Part shown: positions 17,694 through 25,137 of the stretch, piece by piece | Layout of the letters: each line of letters opens with the position of its first letter | How positions within the stretch are numbered: position 1 is the first letter of the stretch | From: Paraburkholderia sp. | GTDB lineage: Bacteria > Pseudomonadota > Gammaproteobacteria > Burkholderiales > Burkholderiaceae | DNA: 40,686 nucleotides | Assembly: GCF_026225065.1 (NCBI RefSeq) | Contig: NZ_JAMFSB010000173.1 | Location: 1-40,686, forward strand | Direction: 5' to 3' | Made by a program: the position numbers and the translations under genes | Notes under the pieces: model-generated | The model's database searches: none | Seen by the model: only the letters and a program-made list of their open reading frames with translations | Told to the model about the DNA's origin: nothing

Positions 17694-18345
17694 AAAAACG
17701 GTACGTCACGCCGACTTTCACGATCGGGTAGAAACGGTAACGGTCCACGGTGTTCTGCAGCGATTGCTTCTCGGCGTCGACGTTCGCCTGACCCGCTTCG
17801 GCCACGATATCGGCGGGCACATCGAAGTCCAGATGCGGCTTGCCATAGGCGACGCCTGCGTCGAAGAACATCGAAAACCCCTTGGTAGCGAGCGGCGAAT
17901 GGCCGAAGCCGATGCCAAGGTACGGACGCACGGCCGGGTAGGTGGCCTTCGCGTGAATGCTTTGACCCAGCGTCGAATAGGCGACGCCATTGATGGTATA
18001 GGTACCGGACGGGCTGGTTGCGTTCGCATTCACATGGTCGTCACCAATCAGCAAGCCGGCGGTAAGGCGAAACGGCACGACGCTGGGCGCCGGGAAGAAG
18101 TCGCCGTAAAGACCGGCATGGATGAGCGTCGCCGTTCCGTCGTAGTGCAGGTCGCCCGAGTTGAAGCTATGCGAGAAACTGACGCCGTTGACTTCAGCCC
18201 GCACGTTGGCGACTGAGCCGAGTGGGTGACCGTAGCCAATACCGGCGCCTTCGGTGCCGATCTGCCCGTACACTTCATCCGCCATCGCAAGCGGTCCATA
18301 GAGGGCCGTAAGACCTGCAAACAGAGCGACAACCAAGCGTTTCAT
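17692..18345 (-). CDS. Outer-membrane beta-barrel protein
   Basis: 217 residues with a signal peptide (MKRLVVALFAGLTALYGPLAMA, cleavage before DEV). The rest alternates polar and hydrophobic residues with many Gly and Tyr (EGAGIGYGHPL, YLGIGFGHSP, FDAGVAYGKP) and ends in YRF. The terminal Phe is the Bam-complex recognition signal of outer-membrane barrels. It resembles small 8-strand barrels (OmpW/OmpA-like or Burkholderia 'membrane protein' types) without a firm match. AGGAA lies 8 nt before the ATG. The ligand or function is unknown. Confidence 0.8.
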   Translation of the reverse strand: MKRLVVALFAGLTALYGPLAMADEVYGQIGTEGAGIGYGHPLGSVANVRAEVNGVSFSHSFNSGDLHYDGTATLIHAGLYGDFFPAPSVVPFRLTAGLLIGDDHVNANATSPSGTYTINGVAYSTLGQSIHAKATYPAVRPYLGIGFGHSPLATKGFSMFFDAGVAYGKPHLDFDVPADIVAEAGQANVDAEKQSLQNTVDRYRFYPIVKVGVTYRF

Positions 18346-18394
18346 CGTACAAGTTCCTGTGGCGTTTTATTAGGCGTGGCGAGAGGACCGAGGC

Positions 18395-18408
18395 GGGTAG
18401 GTCTACCC
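18395..18408. promoter_or_regulatory. Inverted repeat upstream of the outer-membrane barrel gene
   Basis: GGGTAG-GT-CTACCC, perfect 6-bp arms, centred about 57 nt before the start codon. The position suits a repressor or activator site for the outer-membrane protein gene. No known motif is matched. Confidence 0.35.
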
Positions 18409-18536
18409 AAGGGACAAGCCAGATGCGTGACGCATACGGCCCGCAAACTCGTTTACGACGCGCTCACAGGAATCTTGAGGTTTGGGTTCGAAGAAGCTTG
18501 ATGGGTGACACGGGAAGGCGCCGCCTGGCACCTGCC

Positions 18537-21500
18537 TCAGCGCAGCGACGCCTCGTCGAGGCCGAAGTGGCTGCGCAGACCTTCGTGCAACGCCAGGGCC
18601 AGGTTCGCCATCTGCTCGCTCCACAGCTCTTGTTTGCGGCATAGATCCTGGAGCTCACGACATTGCGTCGCGAACTGCGGTTCGCCCACGATCAGGAAAC
18701 CGCCCGCCGCACTATGCGCCCAGTCGCGCAACGCCAGGCGGTCGTGGCTCTCGACGATGGCCAACAGCTTGGGCAAGTCAGTCTCGAGATGGTCCTTAAG
18801 CATGGCGACATAACGCGCTTTGGTCTGCGCATCGAACTCAGGCGTAGGCTTGAGCGGAGCCTGCGGCGTCGCGCCCGAGGCGATCGCCGGTTCACGGGCT
18901 ACGACCGACCCCGCCGCGTCATCCTCGTTCGTACCCAACACATCGAGCGCCGCTTCCAGTTCTCCAAGCGACGTGGGCTTGGGAATGTAACCGGTAAAGC
19001 CGCGCTGATCCCATTCTTCAGCCTGCTGCGTGTCGGTGACCGCGCTGAACGCGAACACGGGCAAGCCGGGATGAACCTGTCGCAGCGCGGCAAGCAGTTC
19101 ATAGCCGTCCATGACCGGCATGTGAATATCGGTCAATACGACGTCAACTTCCGTGTGCTCGAGTATCGCGAGCGCCTGGCGGCCATCGCCGGCAAGAATC
19201 GGCTCGCATCCCAACGTCTGCAACTGTTCGACAATCAACGACTGGTTCAGCGGGTTATCCTCGGCGACCAGCACCACCAGACCTAGCAATGTGGGCTGGG
19301 GAGTTGCTGGAGGCGCACTGGGCTTCAGTGTTTCCCGAGTGGATGCCGGGGCACCAGATAAAGCGTCGGCGCGCCCTAAGCCGTCTTGCGCCTGCGGTGC
19401 GGCAAGATCTGCCGCCGCCACAATCGCCGTGTGACTGAACTCGCTCACCTCGAGTACACCCTCGCCGCGTCGCGTCGGACGATGCGGTCCGCCGCGTGTG
19501 ATCCACACCGCGTTCACCGGCCGCACCGCGCGCAATGTAGCGACCACATCGAGTTCATACTCGCCGGTCACCACCAGCACCTCAGGCCGGTTAGTCCGCA
19601 ACCATTCTTCAGCGGCGCGCGCCGAAGTGACACTGCAGCAGAACCATCCGTAAAGCCCGAGCCATTCACCGATGAGCTGACCCGACACCGCCTCCTGACA
19701 CAGCACCAGCACGCTGCCGCGACTCGCAGGCGTGATTTGCGCAACATGCTCTTCGTCGGATAGGAGCGCCATGGGAATCGAGATGCTGAAAGCGCTCCCC
19801 ACCCCCCTCACGCTTTCCACCGAGATATGTCCACCCATCAATTCGCACAGGCTTGCGCAGATCGACAATCCAAGTCCCGTCCCGCCATACCGGCTGGACG
19901 TGGTTGCTTCGCCCTGCACAAACGGGTGAAAGATGCGCGACACCATCGACGGATCCATGCCGATCCCCGAGTCACAAACCCGGCAATTGAGAATACTGCG
20001 GCCCTGCGTATCGATCAGCACCTCGGCACCGAGCATGATCTTGCCGGCAGAGGTGAATTTGAAGGCGTTACTCAACAGGTTGTTGACGATCTGCGCAATA
20101 CGGGTACGGTCGCCGCGCAAGGTCCGAACGAGCGTCGGAGAAAGGTGGGAATAGAAGCGAATCGGCCGCCCTGGCGCCATCGGCGCGTATGACAGCGCGA
20201 GATTTTCGAAGTCGTCGATGGGCCGGAAAGCCTCCGTTACCAGCTTCATCTCGCCCGCGTCGATCTTCGAAAAGTCGAGGATGTCGTTGACGATGCGTCG
20301 CAGCGCATCGGCCGCGACGCCGAGCGTGCGCATACGCTGTTCGTGGGCCTCCAGACCCGGCGTGCGTGCGAACAACTCCAGGTTGCCAAGCAACGCGTTC
20401 AACGGTGTGCGAATCTCATGGCTCATCGACGCAAAGAAATTCGACCGCTCACGCATCGCCGTTTCAGTGGCGCGCTGCGCAGTGCGCAGTTGCACCTCGA
20501 GCGCATGCTGCGAGGTGATATCGAGGATGGCGCAGAACAGCACGTCTTCACCAGCATATCGGGCCGGCGCGCAGGTGAACTGCAGGACCTGGGAGTTCGC
20601 GCTGTCGATTTCCTCGGGGTGAAGCGGCGCGGCAAACACGACTGTCTGCGCCTCTTCCGCGGTGGGCAACGCGGCCCGGAAAGCTTCGACTATATGCGTG
20701 GGCAGCGTATTCACAGACGGCGCGTATTGGAGCCATTGGGCGGCGAGCGCATTGCCGCTGAGAATCGAATAGTCGAGTTGCCGGACGATGCACAGGCCAA
20801 TCGGCGTGGCGCTCACGAGAACATGGTTGATAGCCTCGTTCTCCAGCGCGCGCGTGGCTTCATCGTAAGCAGTGCGCAGCAGGCGCAGTCCCCACAGATG
20901 CGCGGTCAACGCGATGCCGACCAGCAAAAGCAGCGCGCCGCACGCGATCGCCGCGAGTTGCCAGCCGAGGATTGCCGCCAGCCCGCTCCAGGGGAGATAG
21001 CCGACTACCAGACCGAAGCCGGACAGCAGCGGCTCGCGCAAAATCGCGCCGTGCAGAGTGTATCGATAAGTATCGTTGCCCATCTGCGCTGCGTTCGTTT
21101 GCAACATATGCCCGGTTTCCACAGAGACCGGACGTGAGGAGACGACGATGCGCTGATCGTCGGTCAGCAGCATCACGGTGCCCTTCGGAAAACGGCGGGA
21201 GAGGTGCTCCACGAGCGCGTCGACGGGAATGCTCATGGTCGCGAGCATCGTGGGTGTATCGCCCTCGTAGTAGGCACTGAGCGCGGTCATGACCGGCACG
21301 CCCAGTTCTGTATCCACATATGGACCCACCCACACGCGCTGGTTTCTGGCAGGCACACGCAGGCCGGTCCGCGCCTGCAGCTGTTGCAAGAGCGTAGCGC
21401 GTATTAGCGGAACGTCGGATGGCTGCAGCGGCCGCGTGCGACCACCTTCCCGACTCTCTACCGACGGCGTGATTACCGCATAGTCGTCCGTGAGCCCGAT

Positions 21501-22013
21501 CAGCATCGCGCGATGATTCAGCTCGAAGGCCCGCTGCGTGGAAAGCGTGGACTGCCCCGTTTCATACAGACGCCACAGCTTGTCGCTGAGCGATGCGCTC
21601 CATGCGTTACGCACGGCCGGCGATACGAGCAGATCGAAGTGCGACCCATCAGTGCCAGCATCGCCGCGGGCCACGCCGGTTTGCCGGATCGAAGCTTCTA
21701 CGCCAGCGGGCAGACTCCGCACATCGCCAGTCTGTTGATAGTACTGGATAGTCAGTTCGGTGCGCCGCAAGAATGAAACCTCGCCATGCAAAAGCAGTGA
21801 AGTTTCGGCGACGTATTGGGTCATGAGACCGCGGCGATAGTCGAGCTGCTTGCCGGCGGCCAGCACCGCAGCCAGCACCGCAGACACCATCACGATGGCC
21901 ATCAGCGTCAGCACCGCCGCGAGGTAGTGGTACCGCTGGCGCTGTGCGTTCTTTGCCAGCGAAGCAAAAGCTTCGGCCAGCGACGCATGGGTACGGTCGA
22001 GGGTATTCTGCAT
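18537..22013 (-). CDS. Hybrid sensor histidine kinase with receiver and HPt domains
   Basis: 1158 residues. Membrane helices lie at about 30-53 and 350-375 and enclose a large periplasmic sensor region. A PAS-like segment (about 388-500) is followed by the dimerisation domain with phospho-acceptor His532 (SHEIRTPLN). The HATPase domain has its N box near 644, DSGIGM at 681 and GGTGLGLS at 710. A first receiver-like domain (about 766-870) lacks the phospho-Asp (VVTGEYE at 814-820). A second receiver (about 912-1026) is intact with Asp962 and Lys1012. A C-terminal HPt domain carries His1100 but lacks the usual following Lys-Gly. This is a BvgS/EvgS-type phosphorelay layout; the signal and partner regulator are unknown and no response regulator gene is adjacent. 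Confidence 0.93.
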   Translation of the reverse strand: MQNTLDRTHASLAEAFASLAKNAQRQRYHYLAAVLTLMAIVMVSAVLAAVLAAGKQLDYRRGLMTQYVAETSLLLHGEVSFLRRTELTIQYYQQTGDVRSLPAGVEASIRQTGVARGDAGTDGSHFDLLVSPAVRNAWSASLSDKLWRLYETGQSTLSTQRAFELNHRAMLIGLTDDYAVITPSVESREGGRTRPLQPSDVPLIRATLLQQLQARTGLRVPARNQRVWVGPYVDTELGVPVMTALSAYYEGDTPTMLATMSIPVDALVEHLSRRFPKGTVMLLTDDQRIVVSSRPVSVETGHMLQTNAAQMGNDTYRYTLHGAILREPLLSGFGLVVGYLPWSGLAAILGWQLAAIACGALLLLVGIALTAHLWGLRLLRTAYDEATRALENEAINHVLVSATPIGLCIVRQLDYSILSGNALAAQWLQYAPSVNTLPTHIVEAFRAALPTAEEAQTVVFAAPLHPEEIDSANSQVLQFTCAPARYAGEDVLFCAILDITSQHALEVQLRTAQRATETAMRERSNFFASMSHEIRTPLNALLGNLELFARTPGLEAHEQRMRTLGVAADALRRIVNDILDFSKIDAGEMKLVTEAFRPIDDFENLALSYAPMAPGRPIRFYSHLSPTLVRTLRGDRTRIAQIVNNLLSNAFKFTSAGKIMLGAEVLIDTQGRSILNCRVCDSGIGMDPSMVSRIFHPFVQGEATTSSRYGGTGLGLSICASLCELMGGHISVESVRGVGSAFSISIPMALLSDEEHVAQITPASRGSVLVLCQEAVSGQLIGEWLGLYGWFCCSVTSARAAEEWLRTNRPEVLVVTGEYELDVVATLRAVRPVNAVWITRGGPHRPTRRGEGVLEVSEFSHTAIVAAADLAAPQAQDGLGRADALSGAPASTRETLKPSAPPATPQPTLLGLVVLVAEDNPLNQSLIVEQLQTLGCEPILAGDGRQALAILEHTEVDVVLTDIHMPVMDGYELLAALRQVHPGLPVFAFSAVTDTQQAEEWDQRGFTGYIPKPTSLGELEAALDVLGTNEDDAAGSVVAREPAIASGATPQAPLKPTPEFDAQTKARYVAMLKDHLETDLPKLLAIVESHDRLALRDWAHSAAGGFLIVGEPQFATQCRELQDLCRKQELWSEQMANLALALHEGLRSHFGLDEASLR

Positions 22014-22020
22014 CGGGTCA

Positions 22021-22047
22021 CGTCGTTCGCGTCGTTCGCGTCATTCG
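22021..22047. repeat. Three tandem 9-bp repeats next to the kinase start codon
   Basis: CGTCGTTCG, CGTCGTTCG and CGTCATTCG follow each other directly, 8 nt from the kinase ATG, in what would be its 5' untranslated region. No Shine-Dalgarno sequence is visible there. Copy-number variation would change the leader length in steps of nine. Confidence 0.6.
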
Positions 22048-22321
22048 CACAGACGGGCTACCGGCGACGATGTTTGCAAGCTGCCGTGTCTGCGGCCATA
22101 CCGCACTATCCGGCGCAGTGTAGCGCGTTCGACGCATCCGGCAAACGTCACGTAGTCGGCATAGCGAAGCAAACAGCAGGGCGCCGTAGCGCTGGATGCC
22201 GTTTAGTCTGATAGATCGGCGTTACTCCCACCTCGACAAAGGGTTCGACGCGGATCAGCATGAGTGCGTCAGCGCCCTGGTTGTGCGGGGCGGTTGACCC
22301 ATGTAAAACGGCGTTTTAGCG

Positions 22322-22351
22322 GCCCGTCCTTCTTCGGACGGGCTATTTTTT
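22322..22351 (+). terminator. Strong Rho-independent terminator without an upstream gene
   Basis: GCCCGTCC and GGACGGGC, perfect 8-bp arms with a 6-nt loop, followed by TATTTTTT on the plus strand. The perfect palindrome TAAAACG-G-CGTTTTA lies just before it (22304-22318). All flanking genes are on the minus strand, so it cannot serve them in the usual way. Confidence 0.8.
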
Positions 22352-22411
22352 GCCATCGGGCAAACGCCAGTGGCCGCATTGTCGGCGCGCCTCGCGCACG
22401 CCACGCCCGCG

Positions 22412-22990
22412 TTAGAAAGCGTCGCCGGCATCCAGTAATTCGAGCTGGCGGGGGAGCTTCGACGCGGGCCGCTCGAGCGCAAGCAAAGCCGCCTTGCGCT
22501 CAAGTCCGCCGGCGTATCCCGTGAGCTCGCCCGCGTTCGATATCACGCGATGGCACGGCACAATGATCGACACCGGGTTGCGTCCGTTCGCGGCGCCCAC
22601 AGCGCGCGCACTGCCGATCGGGAGACCGAGCCGACGAGCGAGCCGGCCATAACTCTCGATCTCGCCAAACGGTATCTTGACGAGCTCACTCCAGACACGT
22701 CGTTGGAACGGCGAACCGGCCATCTGCAAGTGCAGGGTGAACTGTTGCCGCTCGCCAGCAAACTATTCGGCGAGTTGCTCCGCGCTTTCCGCTAACACGC
22801 GCGGCGGCTTGCCGATAGATACATCGGCGAATGTATCGGCGTCGCGACCAGTCATCGCGCCGGTTGCGGCGTCGACGGCGTCCGGCGGGAAGTATTTCTG
22901 GCCGACGAAGTACACGCCCGTGAGCGCATCGTCCTCGGCGCGTAACCACATCGCGCCGAGCGGGCTCAGAATCGTCAAGTAGTGTTTCAT
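22412..22990 (-). pseudogene. ogt: Methylated-DNA--protein-cysteine methyltransferase with in-frame amber stop
   Basis: Reading from ATG 22990 gives an Ogt/MGMT N-terminal domain (MKHYLTILSPLGAMWL, GVYFVGQKYF) up to LAESAEQLAE. A TAG at 22763-22765 follows. The same frame then continues [33 protein letters not shown] and the active site IVPCHRVI to the normal C-terminus. Family members have Tyr (TAT/TAC) at the TAG position, so one base change explains the break. The downstream 105-codon part keeps the acceptor Cys and DNA-binding helix but is unlikely to be made efficiently, so repair of O6-methylguanine by this gene is probably lost. A sequencing error is the main alternative. Confidence 0.85.
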
Positions 22991-23157
22991 GCAGCGTTCA
23001 CGTAGAAACGGCAATTTGCGAATCCCGACCATCGCACAGGACACAAAGGGCGGCAATAAATACCTGACGAGGACATCACCAGAGAGAAACGGCCGCCAAA
23101 GCTTCGGACGGCGCTCGAGCACACCGGCTTACAGCGGATTTCACGATCAAGGTTCAT
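22987..23157 (-). pseudogene. Truncated Ada/AlkA N-terminal (methylphosphotriester-repair) domain
   Basis: 56 codons from ATG 23157 (a second in-frame ATG lies at 23175). The sequence MNLDREIRCKPVCSSAVR, GIYCRPLCPVRWSGFANCRF matches the start of Ada/AlkA proteins, including the first two zinc-binding Cys of the CxxxC pair. It then ends in NAA-TGA, exactly overlapping the ATG of the ogt remnant. The second Cys pair and all of the glycosylase or activator part are missing. An internal deletion that joined the start of an alkA/ada gene to ogt is the simplest explanation. Confidence 0.75.
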
Positions 23158-23534
23158 AACAACAATGTAGCGCATTGCCTCACATGCCGGTCAACGGCTG
23201 CAGGGGGTGCATCGTTTACAGCACAGGTGCCCTACCAGCGGGCGGCGCAACCGCGTGCCGCTCAGTCGCGAGTCGAAGCCCTAACCCTGCTACGCGTCAG
23301 GGCCATGACAATCGGGTGGAACGGTTGCACCGCAGCGGGGCACGAAAAATGCATCCGGCGACACAATGAGTCGCGTTAAACTGGCTGGCACGACATCCTC
23401 GCATCGCGGATAACAAAGCGCAGCGCGGGTTTCGGCAGTTTGTGGGATGCTATCGGTTTGGCAGGTGTGCGGCACATCGCGCACCAGGCTGCCCGTACAA
23501 TGGCTTGATAAACAACGGAACGAGGACAACTTCG
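23158..23534. other. Divergent intergenic region, no gene seen
   Basis: About 375 bp between the truncated Ada/AlkA start and the small plus-strand gene at 23535. A TACAAT (23496-23501) is a possible -10 for the latter but without a good -35. No repeat, RNA gene or supportable coding frame was found. Confidence 0.4.
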
Positions 23535-23786
23535 ATGCGCACTACCGGGTCTTCCGGGTCAATGGCCCTGCTCACCGAATTCGACGACGCGACGGCGCGC
23601 GAACTTCGCTCACTGCGCCTCGAGTCGACAGATGACGGCAAGGGTATTCTTCTGATCGAAGTGGACGAGCGCAAGCCGGGCATCCACCGCGAAGTGCGTT
23701 ATGAAATCACGCCGGCGGAACTGATTGCGGCCATTCGCGCGCATGGCGCCGAATTGCCGGGCGAACAGCACAATCACCGGACGTAA
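23535..23786 (+). CDS. Small conserved hypothetical protein, 83 aa
   Basis: 83 residues from ATG 23535, with GAGGA 9 nt before it. The sequence MRTTGSSGSMALLTEFDD continues into a compact acidic alpha/beta domain (LIEVDERKPGIHREVRYEITPAELIAAIRAHG). No family recognised. There is no signal peptide or membrane helix. Frames open further upstream but lack ribosome sites. Codon use is typical of the genome. Confidence 0.7.
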   Translation: MRTTGSSGSMALLTEFDDATARELRSLRLESTDDGKGILLIEVDERKPGIHREVRYEITPAELIAAIRAHGAELPGEQHNHRT

Positions 23787-23978
23787 AACGGCAGCAGCGG
23801 TACGGGTGCACGCGAACGCCGTTCACCCACCGCCCAGACTGATTGAGAAATTCAGCGTTGAATGACCAGCAACAAACGGCCGGCCGGCCGGAGCCTCGAC
23901 CCACTCGCGGTCCACGCCTGCCGCGCCTAACCCGGCAAAGCTTCTCCCGCTTCATACGCGCCCCACATTACCGGACGC

Positions 23979-24006
23979 TTGCACGTCTCGGAAATGCGTC
24001 CATAAT
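23979..24006 (+). promoter_or_regulatory. Probable sigma-70 promoter of the DedA-rhodanese gene
   Basis: TTGCAC (23979-23984) and CATAAT (24001-24006) with a 16-bp spacer, 52 nt before the ATG at 24058. Reasonable match in position and sequence. Confidence 0.5.
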
Positions 24007-24057
24007 CCTTAAGTTACTTCTTCGCTTCCCGCCGGAAACGGTCGCGGAAGTAAGCCG

Positions 24058-25044
24058 ATGCTACATGACCTCGTGGAGCAGTACGGGCCTGCTCTCGTCT
24101 TCGCCAATGTGCTCGCCGCATCGCTAGGGTTGCCCGTGCCCGCGATGCCCTGTCTCGTCCTGTTCGGCGCGATGGCGGCCATGCATCCGGGCACCGTCGG
24201 CACACAGCTCGCGTCGGTGCTGATCCTGTCCATTTTCGCCACGCTGATCGGCGACAGCGCGTGGTACCTCGCCGGCCGCATTTACGGCGGCAACACGTTG
24301 AAGACGCTGTGCAAGCTGTCTCTCTCGCGCGACACCTGCGTGAAGAAGACCGAGCGCTTCTTCGGCCGCTGGGGCGTGCGCGTGCTGGCCGTGGCGAAGT
24401 TCGTGCCGGGCCTGTCGATCGTCTCGATCCCGATGGCCGGTGCGATGGGCACCACGTATCGCATGTTCCTGACCTACGACAGCATCGGCGCTGCCCTCTG
24501 GTCTGGAACGGGCCTCATCATTGGCGCCCTGTTTGCGCAGCAGATCGACATGCTGATGGCCGGCGCCGGGCGCCTGGGGAAGATGGCGGGCGTGGTAATC
24601 GTCGCGTTGCTGCTGCTTTACGCCACCTACCGGTGGATCCGACGACGCCAGCTCATCAGCAAACTGGCTACTGCGCGCATGGAGATAGATGAGCTGGGCA
24701 ACCTGATCGCATCCGGCCAGCCACCGGTGCTGTTCGATATCCGTTCGCGTGAGAAGCGCAAGCTGGATCCGTTTGTGATCCCGGGCACCCAGTTTGCCGA
24801 CGAGCGCCAGCTCAACGAGATTATCGCGAGGTATCCGCCAGACCAGAAACTCGTCATCTACTGTTCCTGCCCGAATGAGATTTCGGCGGCGTGGATGGCC
24901 AAACAACTCAACGAAGCAGGCTTCGCCGACGTCCTGCCGCTGCGCGGCGGTCTCGACGCGTGGCGCGACGCGGGACGGCAACTCGAACCCCTGGAAGAGG
25001 AGCCGATCGATGAAGTGCATCACGGCGTAGCGCCGGCGGTGTAG
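24058..25044 (+). CDS. DedA-family membrane protein fused to a rhodanese domain
   Basis: 328 residues. The N-terminal ~205 residues form a DedA/VTT membrane domain: the LPVPAMPCLVLFGAM re-entrant-type segment, GDSAWYLAGRIYG, FFGRWGVRVLAVAKFVPGLS with the family's conserved Arg and F-x-PG, and a last helix at about 180-198. The C-terminal part (about 210-310) is a rhodanese domain with active-site Cys269 in YCSCPNEIS. DedA proteins take part in lipid-carrier or lipid scrambling and proton-motive-force homeostasis. The rhodanese would sit in the cytoplasm and move sulfane sulfur. This fusion is recurrent in Burkholderiales. GGAAG precedes the ATG. Confidence 0.9.
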   Translation: MLHDLVEQYGPALVFANVLAASLGLPVPAMPCLVLFGAMAAMHPGTVGTQLASVLILSIFATLIGDSAWYLAGRIYGGNTLKTLCKLSLSRDTCVKKTERFFGRWGVRVLAVAKFVPGLSIVSIPMAGAMGTTYRMFLTYDSIGAALWSGTGLIIGALFAQQIDMLMAGAGRLGKMAGVVIVALLLLYATYRWIRRRQLISKLATARMEIDELGNLIASGQPPVLFDIRSREKRKLDPFVIPGTQFADERQLNEIIARYPPDQKLVIYCSCPNEISAAWMAKQLNEAGFADVLPLRGGLDAWRDAGRQLEPLEEEPIDEVHHGVAPAV

Positions 25045-25137
25045 CACGTCCAGTCCGGTTGCCTCTAGCAGTTCGTCTGTCGCCTGCGCTGCCTCGCTGT
25101 ACCCCATGCTGGATCAAACGACAGAAGGAGTGGTTTG

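Larger units (their letters stand above)
22014..22411. other. Intergenic region upstream of the hybrid kinase, with an orphan terminator
   Basis: About 400 bp between the kinase start and the repair pseudogene. It contains three tandem 9-bp repeats (22021-22047), a 15-bp palindrome (22304-22318) and a Rho-independent terminator pointing right (22322-22351) with no plus-strand gene before it. A small RNA is possible. Confidence 0.5.

Noticed and set aside
23878..23892. GGCCGGCC-type short repeat
   Set aside because: A few GGCC units are common in high-G+C DNA and have no other supporting feature.
24124..25107. 327-codon open frame on the minus strand
   Set aside because: Antisense to the DedA-rhodanese gene; composition is Arg/His/Gln-rich and no family fits.
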